Source: Dendrophyllia cribrosa (Eukaryota > Cnidaria > Anthozoa > Scleractinia > Dendrophylliidae). Taken from it: 64,000 bases of DNA. Numbering within the stretch: the stretch's first letter is position 1; the number at the start of each line of letters is the position of its first letter. A program made the position numbers and the translations under genes. The DNA lies in the NCBI GenBank assembly GCA_024195265.1, contig JAJLRJ010000009.1, positions 6,050,682 to 6,114,681 on the forward strand, given 5' to 3'. Shown here piece after piece: positions 10,130-28,183 of this stretch. The notes beneath the pieces were generated by a model. The model worked only from the letters and a program-made list of their open reading frames with translations, made no database searches and had not been told where the DNA came from.

Positions 10130-11340
10130 GTTAAATCATTATGAGTTTAACTTCTTTTGTAACTATAAAAGGCATTTGGTAAACTTTATGAACATTATTC
10201 TCTAAAAAGCCGTGTTGTAAAATTTTAGTTTGAGAGGTTGGTAGTACGAAAGTGTTTTTTAAGATTGCAGAATAAATAGAACTTGTGATAAGTAGAAGTA
10301 TTGTTGAGGTTGTTTTGACCATGCACTTTTAAGGCATTTTTCCACGCGCGAGGAATGCTATTGATAAGACCATAAAACTTCGTAAAGGGTACATCTAAAT
10401 TAAACTTTGTTTTGAATTGAGGTTGCCTTGTTCATTCAGTAAATCTTGCACATGAATAACATTTTTTGAGAACCATTTTCTATAAAAAAAAAACTTGCTT
10501 CTTATCAATTAAAATATTACAGTTGTTCCATATAATTTCATTTTTAATATTAGTAGTAATACGATCAGGTAAGTTTTTGAAGTCGCGCCAATAATCAAGA
10601 ATCGTACGATAGAAAAATAGGGAGGCTCTCTAGCTTAAGTAACTTGGTTTTATAGTTACAGTTTGTCAGGAAAGAGATATTACCGTGACGATTTACACAA
10701 TGGTTAGGTATAATTTTCCAAGAAGCAGATCATCAGTTGACTTTGATTTCTACTAATCCAAGCAATTTTCAACGCTTTTTCCATAATTTCAAAATCGCAC
10801 ATTTTAAGGCCACCTTTTTTCTGCGATAATAGTACTTTTTTTAATTTTTGTAGGTTTACTGTTCCAAATGAAACTGAAAATAATTTTATTTATTTGTTGT
10901 ATATAATGTTTGGGCACATTTAAAACGGAAGCGTTAAAATTTAGTTTAGAGAACCCTAATGTTTTAACAATATTGATTTTTCCGTACAACGTAAGTTTTC
11001 TTTTTTGCCAGGTATTTAATTGTTTTCTCTAAATCTCGAATTTTGGTTCCAAAGTTGAGCTCTTCCGCATCTGTTTGATTTTGTGAGAAAAATATTCCGA
11101 GAGATAGTATCGGTTCTTTTGGCCATTTGAAACCAAAAGGGGTCACGTTTTGGTTGTTTTTTGATTGTCCTAGCCACATTGCTTCAGTTTTAGCAGTATT
11201 TATTTCCAGCCCAGAAAGAGTGTTGAAATCATTTAGAAATTTAAGTAGTTCGGAAACGGATTCTCGGTCGCGGACAAAGACAGTGGTGTCATCAGCTTAT
11301 TGTGATACTTTTATTTCTTGATTATCTACTTGAATGCCTT
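10130..11340 (-). mobile_element. LINE fragment (L1/Tx1-like ORF2, C-terminal half)
   Basis: Read on the minus strand, 11320 to about 10130 gives a reverse transcriptase from the YADD box (Y mutated to a stop) ADDTTVFV, through LSGLEINTAKTEAMWLG, PILSLGIFF, then YGKINIVKTLGFSKL, FSFIWNSKPTKIK and a trailing IPRAWKNAL. This is the order seen in the L1/Tx1-like element at 61.3 kb (GRIQVIKS...FVWKGK). Frameshifts and stops break it. The endonuclease and the first part of RT are missing. Confidence 0.75.
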
Positions 11341-12050
11341 TTATAGAGTGTGTGCGCTCACGTGACCCTTGAATTACCGTCCGCCATGTTGGAGGACCAC
11401 TTTGATGGGTTTTCCCTGTGTTTACCTTCTAGAGAGCGGGCAGTGCGAGCGCTTTTGAAATCATAACTCGTGTTTCCTTCAACGTTATGAATTAAAATCG
11501 AAAAGGTAGCTGATGTACAGTGCTTTTTTGTTATTTGTGCTAATTTAAATCCCAAAACCCCTTTTCTTTAGATAATTAGGGCCGTATTTGTTTCGATCAA
11601 TTCAATTTGCTGATTTGCCGGCCAACCCAAATTCCCTGAAAATCAACCGTACCTTTTGCTTTCCAACCGAAAATACCGGTTTTCTTGGCTAATTAGTAAG
11701 CACCCGGGGAACAAGTTCCCCACAGAAACCTGACTTCGAAACAAAATTTCGTGCAAACAAATTGCAGCGTGCAATCAAGGAACCGACAAACTAGCTATAA
11801 ACTTGAGACGCGCTACAAGACTGATTCTACGATTTGTCGTGACCATGAAAATGATTCCATTTTATAAGAAATATTGTTGACGTAAAACCGACTTCATAAG
11901 TGTGGCTGATTTTCTACTCTGTGATAATGTTTTCAAGGTTTACAAAAATCGGGAACTAGTGGAAAACCTTCAGCGATTTTTAATAGTAGCAGCCGGGCAC
12001 GGTCTTTAATGCCTCAGAAATTCTCACAGAATTTTCACGAAAAGCTTCAT
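11341..12050. other. No recognisable feature
   Basis: AT-rich DNA with no supported gene. Part may be flank of the neighbouring palindromic element. Confidence 0.35.
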
Positions 12051-12052
12051 TT

Positions 12053-12312
12053 AAACCTCCTAAGAGTATTCTATCTTTGTTTAGAAATGCCAAGCGCTTC
12101 GAAAAATTATTTTGGTTTTGTAGTTGACGAATTCTCCGAGCTTGTGGATACTATAAAATCGCTGTGTTCTCGACACAAAAGCTGAGTGTCGAGAACATAG
12201 CGATTTCATCAGAGTATGCACAAGCTCGGAGAATTCGTCAACTACAAAACCAAAATAATTTTTCGAAGCGCTTGGCATTTCCAAACAAAGATAGAATACT
12301 AACAGGAGGTTT
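12053..12312. repeat. Long palindrome (arms about 120 bp)
   Basis: The left arm, AAACCTCCTAAGAGTATTC to about 12170, is repeated in reverse complement from about 12186 to GAATACTAACAGGAGGTTT at 12312. There are few mismatches and the spacer is short (AAGCTGAGTGT-like). The transcript would form a near-perfect hairpin. It is probably a foldback element or an inverted duplication of a retroelement end. Confidence 0.88.
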
Positions 12313-12630
12313 CTGAATGAGGCCTTCGAGATTTTAGCATATTTGACAGCATCGGAGGCTCAAGTTGTGTTGTTTCAGTCACCATTTTGATTACGTCAGT
12401 CCTCCAACATGGCCAACTTGTGTGTTGATAGTTTGTTGGTATTTGTCCGAGAAAAGCGAGTTCTCTTTCGTGGCTCCACTACAGTTCTACAGGAACGAAG
12501 TGATAAAAAGTGATTTGCGTCAATAAAAAAATATATTTTTCAGCAACGCATCTGTGTTTGCAAGGACCACCGTAACCGAAATAGAAGCACCGGATCCTGT
12601 AGTAAAGGATCTAATCAGCGTAAAAATGAA

Positions 12631-12828
12631 ACAGTATGATACAAAAGCAAGGCTGATTAAACGGTACGGAAATTGTATTTGAATCCAATATTTCGAAAGG
12701 CACAGCCTTTCTTCTTCAGGGTCTTCAGACCCTGAAGAAAGGCTGAAGAAGAAAGGCTGTGCCTTTCGAAATATTGGATTCAAATACAATTTCCGTACCG
12801 TTTAATCAGCCTTGCTTTTGTATCATAC
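12631..12828. repeat. Long palindrome (arms about 87 bp, near-perfect)
   Basis: GTATGATACAAAAGCAAGG...CCTTTCTTCTTCAG is followed by GGGTCTTCAGACCC and then the exact reverse complement back to TATCATAC. The arms appear identical by eye. It lies only 320 bp from the 12.05-kb palindrome. Confidence 0.9.
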
Positions 12829-13130
12829 CAGGGTCCGTACGGGTCCTGGAAATCCTGGAAAGTCCTGGAATTTTACTTTGGCATTTTCCAGGATTGGAAA
12901 GTCCTGGAAAATGACTACAAGTCCTTAAAAGTCCTGGAGCAGTCTGTAAGCTAAGATAGTCAAGATAAGATGGCAGCCTTGAAAGACATTAAAGAGGAGC
13001 TGGATGGAAAGCTCCAACAGCTGAAAAATAATTAAAGTGCATTTGGGAGTCCTGGAAAAATCTGTCTGAGTCCTGGAAAAGTCCTGGAAAAGTGCTGAAA
13101 ATCTGTTTCTGAAAAGGGGTACGAACCCTG
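12829..13130. mobile_element. Non-autonomous DNA transposon with TIR and TSD
   Basis: A 302-bp element has 12-bp terminal inverted repeats CAGGGTCCGTAC / GTACGAACCCTG and is flanked on both sides by TCATAC (12823-12828 and 13131-13136). The interior is built of repeated TCCTGGAAAGTCCTGGAA-type motifs. CAGGG-type ends are common in hAT elements, but their usual TSD is 8 bp and only 6 bp match here. No transposase is present. Confidence 0.75.
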
Positions 13131-13357
13131 TCATACTATTTTTCAGCAACCTCGTCCCCAGGGCCTTTACCGTCTTCAAAGCGGAGAAGACCCTGGGAAT
13201 GAGTTTGATTTCAGTTATTGTGAGCTTCAGTGAGCTTCCACTTTCTGTTGGCTTTCGTTCTTTAAGCCAGCCCAGCGGATCTATAGAAATCCGAACTGTT
13301 CGGGCAACGCGAACTTGCGGCTTAACTAACTGCAATCATTGAGAAGGCCGTATTTCC

Positions 13358-13897
13358 ATGGAGAGTCTAGACGATTTAGCTTTGAGGCATATCGCTCGAT
13401 TCCTCGATCCTGAAGACATTGTGCGTTTGGGTAGAACTTGCAAACGTATGCATTCAGTGATGCCGCGAGTTGTCTTGTCTAACGAGGAATGGCGCGGAGA
13501 AGACTTTACGATTTTCGGTCCCAGAGGCGGTCACTGGTGTCCTGAATTGTATTTCGACGCACCGGCGCTTACTAATAATACGATCAAGAAATTGAGTTTG
13601 TCAGTTGTTTGGGAAGACCAAGGCTTTGGAAATCGAAAGGGTGAATTGTTCTTGAAATTGATGAGACCAGTTAGCAATGGAAAGCCAGTTGAGGTTGTGG
13701 AGCATCGAGGATTGTTTGGTATCGCAGAGCACATTGAAACCAATCCAAGGGTAGTGATTGCAGACCACCCTGTCGTGCGTCAAGCCAGGCCAGGAGATTT
13801 CTACAGGTTTATGAGGAATGCTGGAGGTGGAGGGGGCCATAGCCTGAAAGTGAAGAACTTTCGGGTTGTTGTTACAGTGTGTAAGGTGATGCACTGA
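13358..13897 (+). CDS. Intronless F-box protein, 179 aa
   Basis: A single uninterrupted frame starts at the ATG in TTTCCATGG and ends TGA. Residues about 2-40 fit an F-box (LDDLALRHIARFLDPEDIVRLG, CKRMH), the motif that binds Skp1 in SCF ubiquitin ligases. The remaining 135 residues have no LRR, WD or kelch repeats. They read as a compact beta-rich domain, with conserved-looking FDAP, RKGELFLKLMRP, ARPGDFYRFMRN, a GGGGG turn and VKNFRVV. By inference this part would be the substrate-recognition module, and I cannot name its family. The lack of introns suggests a retrogene or a member of an intronless family. It sits alone between repeat clusters. The intact frame in such a decayed region argues that it is functional. 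Confidence 0.72.
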   Translation: MESLDDLALRHIARFLDPEDIVRLGRTCKRMHSVMPRVVLSNEEWRGEDFTIFGPRGGHWCPELYFDAPALTNNTIKKLSLSVVWEDQGFGNRKGELFLKLMRPVSNGKPVEVVEHRGLFGIAEHIETNPRVVIADHPVVRQARPGDFYRFMRNAGGGGGHSLKVKNFRVVVTVCKVMH

Positions 13898-14200
13898 TAG
13901 TAACCAGATGTACTATATTAATATATAGTATATATGGTATATGATTATCTATACGTATATGTTATCTCTCAGATTTCAATACTCGTATAAACAGAGAGAA
14001 CGTGGCTCCTGTCATTTGAAGTGGGGGATGGGGAGAGGTGTGCAGAGGGGGTGAATTCCCTTGTTGCTCATGCCCTTAGTGTGAACATGGTGTGAACCTT
14101 CACAGTCTTTAGGTGGCATGCTGCTGCAATGAAAGGAATCTCAGCCTGCTCCCTGTTTTTCTATATATGCATGCAAGCTTCATGCAGACAGAGTCATTAA
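13898..14200. other. No recognisable feature
   Basis: F-box gene 3' flank with TA-rich repeats near 13920-13960. No clear poly(A) signal close to the stop. Confidence 0.35.
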
Positions 14201-14201
14201 C

Positions 14202-14830
14202 TTTTTAACTCCCAAGAGTGCCAAATACAGTAGAATCTCTACTAACGGCCACCTCCTCATAATGGCTGCCTCTCCACAATGGCCAGTTTTTCTTGTCCCA
14301 ACTTCTCATTTACTCACTCAAATCCTCTAATTGATGGAAGAGTCTAGATTCCATAGCTCGGAAGGAGGTTGGACACCTTATTGAGACTAATATAACGGAG
14401 TAACTGGTTAGCTTTCAGTTGAGGTTGGGGTTAGCAGTTTATATAGTTAAATTTAGGCCTAAGCAACCCGAGAAGCTAGGTGGCACTGTGGTACAGTAGG
14501 CTATTTAAGTCTAAGCATAGCTGAGGTCACAGGTTCAACCTGAGTGGGGATTTTAGATTTTCTTTTTTACACTTAAAAATTTATTGAAAATAAAATTCCA
14601 AGTGTCGACATTACGTTATATAATTTTTAATAAGTGTCCGACCTCCTTCTGAGCTATAGAAGGTAGACTCTACTCTAATTGATAGCCTCCCCATAATGGC
14701 CACTTCCCCATAACGGCCAGAAAGGTCTGTCTGAAGGTGGCCATTGTAGAGAGGTTCGACTGTATCATATTCAAGAAAAATCCCAAATTTCACTTTGGAA
14801 AATATTGAAAAATGAATGCTACCATGCAAA
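14202..14830. mobile_element. Satellite-family element end interrupted by a pogo-like MITE
   Basis: TTTTTAACTCCCAAGAGTGC at 14202 is interrupted after CCAAATA and resumes at 14763 with TATCATATTCAAGAAAAATC and an ACCATGCAAAAGTA block. These match the outer part of the satellite-bearing element at 7947-8029 and the relic at 35573. No tandem units follow here. Confidence 0.6.
14228..14762. mobile_element. Pogo/Tigger-like MITE with TA duplication
   Basis: TIRs are CAGTAGAATCTC... and ...GAGGTTCGACTG, flanked by TA at 14226-14227 and 14763-14764. TACAGTCGAACCTCTC-type ends and a TA target are typical of pogo/Tc1-mariner relatives. No transposase is present. Confidence 0.75.
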
Positions 14831-15630
14831 AGTAATTTTTAGGCCAATAAATTGTGTCCATGAATAGCACCCCCTACCCTCAACAACAACAACAACAACC
14901 TTTATTCATGTGTCAAATCTAAAATAGCAGTTATACAACCACTAACTGGGGACACTAAATACTACCTACCTCAAACAAAAAGCACTCCTCGACTATACTG
15001 CACCACAACAGTACTATTTTTAACCCATTCCATTCAGTGTTGTGACCATAGGCGCCTATGGTCCTGGAATGCTACAGGTAAAACTAGGGTCAAGGCTGTC
15101 ATTACTAGCAGGCAGCCGGTGATTTTGGCCAGCAACTGCCGTAAAGACTGGTAACTCAAAGTTTGAAAATGACAAATAACAGGACAACAACAGCCATCAG
15201 GGGCAATGTCGAATTCATGACCACCTATTTAATTTTCCTTGTGTTCACAGCTACTTATAAGTGGCAGCCCTGAGGGTATGCATCATTTATTTAAAAAATA
15301 CCAGGACTAATTCCAAATAATTTTTATCAGAGCGATGCTCTGTCATGTTTATGGCTCTTGAGAAAACAGACCACTATTTGCAGCCCCACTGTGTTCATAA
15401 CAAAAAGTAATGATGACTGAGCAACAACCGGGGAATTCCAGATTGGTCATCAAAGTAAATGCGTACTTCAGTTATCGGGACTGGATAGCAGTTGTGGATC
15501 TAGGGGAGGCTCCCCCTCTCCTATCTTGCAACAACAACAACAACAACCAAAAGGCCCACAGTCTCTTATATTTTCACCCCGAGCCCTCCACCCCCTTATT
15601 CACCCTGAGCCCTCCGCCCCCTTATTCACT
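14831..15630. other. Unassigned DNA with CAA microsatellites
   Basis: (CAA)n near 14881-14899 and 15528-15546. No supported gene. Frames across 15410-15801 are proline/glutamine-rich by-products of simple repeats. Confidence 0.4.
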
Positions 15631-15880
15631 CTCGGCCCTCCCCTTATGATGGAGTCAGGATCCATGCTACTGACTGAAGTATCCCAGTCAATAGTTCCAA
15701 GCCCTGGTGTGCGTTTCTCAAAGGTCCTGAAAACTTTTCAAAGCTACAGTGTATGCTTTGCACACAATGTTTACGACAGATTTAGATTTTGCTGGTTTTG
15801 AAAGCTTAGAAATAAAATTCTAAGTTGACGGAAAATAAGTCTGGCAGGTTTCGTGCTAAACGACAGCACCACTTAATAGA
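15631..15880 (+). repeat. Segmental duplication block B1 (paired with 4424-4680)
   Basis: Partner of block A1, in the same orientation and the same order relative to the other blocks. Confidence 0.8.
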
Positions 15881-17705
15881 AACTAAATTTACAAAATAGC
15901 TGTCGGGCTTATAATGTCTACGGGATCTTTTAGAAATGCAACCCTGATCTCTGTTTTGCCCTTTAATAGTAGACAACTGAACATATTCTTCCTTCCCTCA
16001 GGTGTTACTGTGCGATGCACCTTAACGTGAGCTCCTAACAACTTTTTTAAAAGTCAGCCAATCAGGAAGCGTGAATTCAATTGACAGGTTTTGCCTCCTT
16101 GCAAAGTTGAGCATGATCAAATGTAATCTTGTCGCTTTGTGTTTATCATGGGAGTTACAATACGAAGATTTTATTCACTTTATTGCTTCACACGTATCTG
16201 CAGTTACAAACATGATTATGATTAACTTGTAAAAAAATTGTTAGGTGATCACAGTTGGGCGCATCGCACTGTAATAGGCAGTTTAACCAGCAACTTGATA
16301 TAATGCTGGGGGTAACCCTGTGTTGGACTAGCATCCCATTGCGGGAAGATAAGTGATACCAGAAACCCATAAGTGGGTTGAAACGTGTAACACGCATTCA
16401 CAGCTTTCTAATATTCACTTTTTGCTAAGTACCATATTTGGAAACCCCTCGATCCCTCGAGATTGGAAGCAAGTTGTTCTGGCGAATTGATTGGTCAATA
16501 TTTTTATCTTGATTTTCCAAATATGGCTGTAACAACTTCTTAGCAAATGGAATAATCGGAAGCTTGTTTTGAAGCGAACAAGAGACAGTTGCACGTTTCA
16601 ACCCAATTATGGGTTTCTGGTGATACCCATATTGTCAATTTGTGTTTCAGAAACCGCAGTAAGAGTGGTGAGCTAACTGGTTCATTTAATTTATTGGGGT
16701 TCAATTGATAATTTATTGATTTTGCCATTTCACACAATTACATGAAATAGTAGAATTACAAATTTACGAATTTTTTTAGATGGCGAGAAAACCTGAAAGA
16801 AACCATAGGGCTTGTATAGATCAGGTTTCCTCACAGAACCAAAGGTAGATTAACCAAATAAAATAAAATAGAGCAATATGGACGAACTAATAGATCAAGG
16901 AACTACAGAGTGTAATATTTACTAATAAGAAATTCTTTAAGCTTTTTTTAAAAAGACGCAAGGGAGGAGCTAGTTATCTCAAGATTAAGTGAATTGAAAA
17001 ACTTTGGACCTTAAAAAAAAATGGAAAACTGTCTGTATATAAAAAGTAAAAAAAAGAAAATAATTGAATATAAAATAAACAAAAATAAATGTGGGAATGA
17101 AATGTAAGGAGCCACAAAACCAGAAAGTCTGTTAACTTAGGCAAAGTTATTTGATACGGCCTAGCTAATAAAGGAATTATATTCAACAGTCTTGTGTCTT
17201 ACTTGTAACTGGTAGTTGCAATTTTATCCGCAAAATCCTGCCAAATTCACGTTGAATGTTGCGTGACTTAATCATCGATTTCATGCTCCATTAATGCGGT
17301 TTCCAAGAAGTGTATCACGGGCGCACTTTTTCAGACTTTCTCAGAAATTTCTCGTTTCTCAGTTCCGGTTCCAGTAGTAGTAGTTAGTTGTTTTTTTGCG
17401 ACTAAAATTTTCAAACTTGTGACTAAATTTTAGGAATTACTTGCAAATAGACCTCTCCTGCATTCCTGTGAACAAAGGCACCAACTCGAGGCTGGGGTGG
17501 ACAAAATACAGTGATTTGTATGAAATTGTCCACCCAAGCCTCGACCTCGTTTCATTGTGTGTGCTCACTGGAGTGGAATGCGGGAAAGGTCTATTGCGAT
17601 TGAGAATTTTTTTAAATTTTGAGCCCTGATATAGCTTTATTGTTCCTAATAATAATATAGTATAATAGATTATTTTCTCTACAATAAATTTATTATTGTT
17701 TGTAT
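15881..17705. other. Unassigned DNA with a SINE tail fragment
   Basis: At about 16300-16400 TGCTGGGGGTAACCCTGTG and TAGCATCCCATTGCGGG match the body of the 9.5/21.4/34.7-kb SINE family, without the tRNA-like head. The rest shows no gene or clear repeat. Confidence 0.45.
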
Positions 17706-17945
17706 TAAAACTTGTGTTGATGTATTGTGTTCTGTCACTAAAACAAAATATATATGGATTTAAAATATCTACAAATAAAATGCTGTAAATTTACACTTGT
17801 TGAGTTTATTTAGCAGACATCCTTGGGACTGCGTGTAACAAAGAGGCTGAAGTTCTTTAGGAAGTTATGCATGTACCTCTAATTCTCACAATTTTTAGTA
17901 AAATTTCTCAATTCAAAGAAACAGTCATACTTGTTGTGCTACTTT
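17706..17945 (+). repeat. Segmental duplication block B2 (paired with 5211-5460)
   Basis: Partner of block A2. In this arm the LINE tail and 92-bp satellite found between A2 and A3 are absent. Confidence 0.82.
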
Positions 17946-18051
17946 GATTATAAAAACAATTCAACATGGAACCAAAAGGCAATTCATACCAAATTAATCA
18001 CAGGAAGAAATGAAACAACCAGACATAATATGAACCACATTCATGAAAATA

Positions 18052-18237
18052 CAGCCAACTCTCTCTAAACCACCACTATCTTAAGCGACCACTTCCCGTT
18101 AGCGACCACTTTGTAAATAACCGTTTTGTTTCCCAGTCAAATACTGTTTCAAATTGGTTTTTCTCTTAAGCGACCACCTCCCTAAAGCAACCACTTTTTC
18201 CTGAACCAAGGGTAGTCGCTTAAGAGAGGGTTGACTG
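18052..18237. mobile_element. Pogo-like MITE, 186 bp
   Basis: TIRs CAGCCAACTCTCTC... and ...GAGAGGGTTGACTG are flanked by TA (18050-18051 and 18238-18239). The interior has repeated TTAAGCGACCAC. A second CAGTCAAACCACTC end starts directly after it at 18240. Confidence 0.75.
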
Positions 18238-18317
18238 TACAGTCAAACCACTCTACAAAGCTTCCCACTTGGACAACATTTTCTGTCTATTGTAGAGCAG
18301 TGGTCATTCAGGGGGTT

Positions 18318-18336
18318 GGGGGGGGGGGGGGGGGGG
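18318..18336 (+). repeat. Poly(G) tract
   Basis: 19-nt G run just downstream (3') of the minus-strand GH1 gene. Confidence 0.9.
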
Positions 18337-18498
18337 TAAGGTAGTTGACTGAGTGAGTTCAAGTGAAAGTATTGGCAGTTGGGGCAATAAAATATGTCAT
18401 CCATTGTAGGGGAGCAGTGAAGGTTCAAAACTGTTATTTGCAGAAATGGTCAATGTACCTGCCAACAAAATACTCATGAGTTAATTCAGTTGTAATAA

Positions 18499-18504
18499 TT
18501 TATT
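18499..18504 (-). promoter_or_regulatory. Poly(A) signal of the minus-strand GH1 gene
   Basis: AATAAA on the minus strand, about 75 nt after the stop codon at 18578-18580. Confidence 0.55.
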
Positions 18505-18577
18505 GCTTATTATTCCTATTTTAATAAAAATTAATGCATCTATACTTAATAACATTTTTTTTTATAATTTTGTGCAC

Positions 18578-24669
<6,092 letters not shown>

Positions 24670-24807
24670 TTTGGCCGCAGATTCAAGAAACACCACAAGC
24701 AGTTGTTGCGTTCGTCTGCGAACGCGATCCTAATTTCGTGTTGAATGTCCTGTATCATGTGTTGGGTGTCCTGTGCAATTTCCTAGCGGAAAAAATCGAG
24801 ATTTTTT

Positions 24808-26582
24808 GAGCTATTTTGAAAAAAATAGCTCATTAGCAGGCGCAAAGGTTGGTTTGTGATGTTAGTATGTTTGTTAGTTTGTTTGTTTGTTTGTTTGTAT
24901 GTATGTCTTGGGTTATGTCACACCAATCAGATTGCCTCTAGTATGTACACCGTGTACTATGTCAGCCAATCAAATTTTCGCTTCTAAAATGGTATTACTG
25001 AAGGTCAAAGAAGGGCACTTGACATGAATTGAAAATCAGCCATCTTGAATCTCCGCGATTGTTGCCGCAAACACTAAAAGTGTAAAGTTTTGAAAATTTG
25101 TTGCTTGGGAACTGTTCTCTAATCCCGACTGGCTTGCTAACCTGGCAATATCAAGGACATTTATTTGGAAATACTGCCTATAATGTGCCCTATGCATGAA
25201 TGGTAGAATGGTCTGCGGGGGATGAGACGTCCAAAAAATGTGGACTGCGGTTACGTTCATAGGTGAGCTTATACTGAAGTATGAGTATAGTTTTATTGCA
25301 AAAACGGCAAGCCGATTTCAAATAATATGATGCGGAACATGAATTGCATGTTTCAAGCCTGGGTTTCAAGAGATTACTATTTAAAATTGGATTTTTTTTG
25401 TCAGACACGCTGTCTGCACGTGAAAATGTTGAACTTTGTCCTCATAGAAACTTGTCCGTGATGCATGGAGTTCAACAGAGAAAATGTAATGCAATTAATC
25501 TTCAATTTACAGTATGTAAAACGTTTATCTTTCTTTGAATTAATGTGAGCTGATGTGTAGGTTATTAATTGTATGCCTCAAGCGATTACTATAAGCGAGA
25601 AGCGACTGTATTTTGTATGAGCAGTCACGTTGTGTGCACGTGCAAATATTGAACTTTGTCCTTATAGAAACTGGTACGTGATGAAATTCAACATGTTTTC
25701 GAGAAAACGTAATGTAATTAATTTATATGGTGCGTTAAAAAACGCCTGTTTAAAAAATATTAGTTGCAATTTACTAGGAAACAAGCAAAATTCATTTTGG
25801 ATGCGCTAAGTTTCTGCTGGTCGACATTACAGGAAAAGGTGTTTGGTTCCAAATGTTAACCTCAACAATGTTCGTGTAAGTAATTCAATTAGCTTGAGGT
25901 TTTGAGTCGAAAACAATTTAATCTAATTAGTTCTGTTTCTATTTGCACGACTTTTTTGTGGAGAATAAAAACAGTTGTTTAAATAATATTAGTTCCAATT
26001 TACTAGGAGACTACTTATATTCATTTTTCATGCGTTTAGTTTCTGTGAAAGACTTTTCTGGTTGACATTACAGAAACAGGTGGTTCAAAGAATTTTCGTG
26101 TCACTAATTTAATTAGCTTGTGGTTTGGAGTTGAAAACAATTTAATTTAATTAGTTTGCTTCTTCCAGGCCAAAGGAACCTTTTCCACGTGTCTTTTGTG
26201 AATAATAAAAGAAACCTTTAAAAAAAGACTAGATACAAATTTCCAGGAAATAATAAGCCTTCAATTTGGATGTATCAAATTTATGTGCAGGACTTTTCTG
26301 GTTGACATTTAATTTAATACACTCATTACTGAAACAAGTTGCTCATTTCACTGGGACCGTAGTTTCGTCAAAAAATAACTCTGGAAATCCCGTGAAAAAA
26401 AGCTAGCCGAGAAACGAGAAACGGGACCCAGTTGGTTATCTCGGTATTTTTTTTGGTAGTGGGTGGGCCGGAGGATTTGAAAAACGTATATCTGCAAGCG
26501 GTTATTTGTGCGAGTTAACTTCCGCTGTTTTGTTACTTTCACCATTTCATATCATTTAGGTAATTTTCAAAATAGCTCATGC
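24808..26582. mobile_element. Candidate non-autonomous element with internal repeats
   Basis: The block starts near TGAGCTATTTTGAAAA (24808) and ends with TTTTCAAAATAGCTCA (26566-26581), an inverted 16-bp match. Inside, a unit of about 230 bp (AATATTAGTTSCAATTTACTAG followed by GGTTGACATTACAG) occurs three times, diverged, near 25750, 25980 and 26215. Another unit of about 215 bp (ATTGAACTTTGTCC) occurs near 25370 and 25585. No transposase was seen. Confidence 0.5.
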
Positions 26583-27195
26583 ACGCAATGCGTGCCTATG
26601 TTTTCTCATGGTTGGACATCCGATTAGCCCCCCCGAAGATTCTTTTGTGTTTTTCAGGGGCAAATTCACGGGCGGGAACTGGTATCTACTTTGGCCTCGC
26701 TGTCATAGAGCTTGCTGCCGATCGGAGAAGGACGCTTTCGCTTCGCTTATTAATCTGCGGCGCATAAAAGCAACTTAACGCTTTTCAACGGCCGGAAAAA
26801 AATTGAGAATTGACCGATTTTTATCACATAGCAAGTGAAATGAAGCCTGGCAGAGGTTTGACGGCAAAATCAACCACGGACATTTCAGGGTCTGTTTACG
26901 AACGCTGTCGATCCGCGTCGATCTCTACACAATTCATCGGTCTCTGTCATACGGCAAGTGAAATAATGGTTGGCTGCGATTTTTTTTTCTGTTTGGATCC
27001 AACAATTCTTCCCCGTAACTTATGCCCGCATGTTTTTGCTGTTTTCAGGTATTAAAAATATAGACGGCTGCATCACGGTGTTCCTTTGTTTGCTTATCTT
27101 ATCATTGCTATTTTACTAAATAACATTCGATTTCTTTATGATTTTGTTTAGTTTCATTGTAGATCGTGTAAGCTTATGTTTGAATCACATCATCC
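26583..27195. other. No recognisable feature between the divergent GH1 genes
   Basis: No gene supported. The promoters of the two GH1 genes should lie in 24670-30367, but no specific element could be picked out. Confidence 0.35.
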
Positions 27196-27387
27196 TAATA
27201 GGCCATTTGCACGATGACGTCATATGACTACAACTACCAGAATCCTTCAGTTTTTTGTTTTGTTGTGCAAATTAGGGCTATTGTTATTTAAACCGCACTG
27301 GGATTAAAAAATTTAAATAAGAAAGGAAAAACGAAATGAATTCTGGTAGTTGTAGTCAAATGACGCCATCGTGCAAATGCCCTATTA
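27196..27387. mobile_element. MITE with about 48-bp TIRs
   Basis: TAATAGGCCATTTGCACGAT at 27196 is mirrored by ATCGTGCAAATGCCCTATTA ending at 27387. The TIRs extend through TGACTACAACTACCAGAATC with few mismatches. The ends suggest a TA or TTA target. Confidence 0.82.
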
Positions 27388-28183
27388 CATCTGTGCTGCT
27401 GTTTGTCAAATATTTAATGTTATTCGCTTGATATATTTGCATGTATGTAAATGTCAACAAAAAGTAACGCAAATGTCACGCTGTTTCTTCCTTGAAGACT
27501 GTGACTGAGAGATGGACCTCTGTAGACGTCAAATTTTACAATAACTGCTTTTGACAAATCAGGTTATTTTTGAATAATTTTTTTCAAATTAAAGAAGATT
27601 TTGTTGTCCATTTGTATGTGTTTGTTCATTAATTTCATAGGTTGAAAAGCGATTTGATGTAAACAAAACAAGACTTGGATTGTATGGTTCTAAACTGAAA
27701 ATATTCCGAGAATATGACGATATAATAACTTCCACTCCTTAACCCACCCCCCTCCCCCAACCACCACCACCGCCTACTGGCCCTCACCTCCACCCCCCAC
27801 TTCCTCACTCCTTGTACCATCACCCCACCCTGTCGAACGCACTCCCCTAATTTCCAATTACTACTAGTAATAAAAATGTAAATTTGATGGTTTTGATCGA
27901 AAACATTCGATCCTTCTCGCCCAGGCGCAATGGAGAACAAAAGAATTCAAAAACGAGCAGAGGAGTGGGAAAGAATTTCTGATTTCCCGCGCTTTTGCGG
28001 GAAAAAGTAAATATGGCATGAAACCTGTTGAAAATAATATTTGTTATTTAGCCGAGTACCAGATAATAAACACTGCAGCTTTTTTGTGGGATTTATATGA
28101 CTGTCGGAAAAAGCGCCTTTATCTCCTGTCAAGGCTAAAGAATTGCTTTAAAATTAACTACAGAACGAGTAAACTTACAAATA
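27388..28183. other. No recognisable feature
   Basis: Includes a C-rich ACCCCCC/CCACCACC stretch near 27740-27800. No gene supported. Confidence 0.35.
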
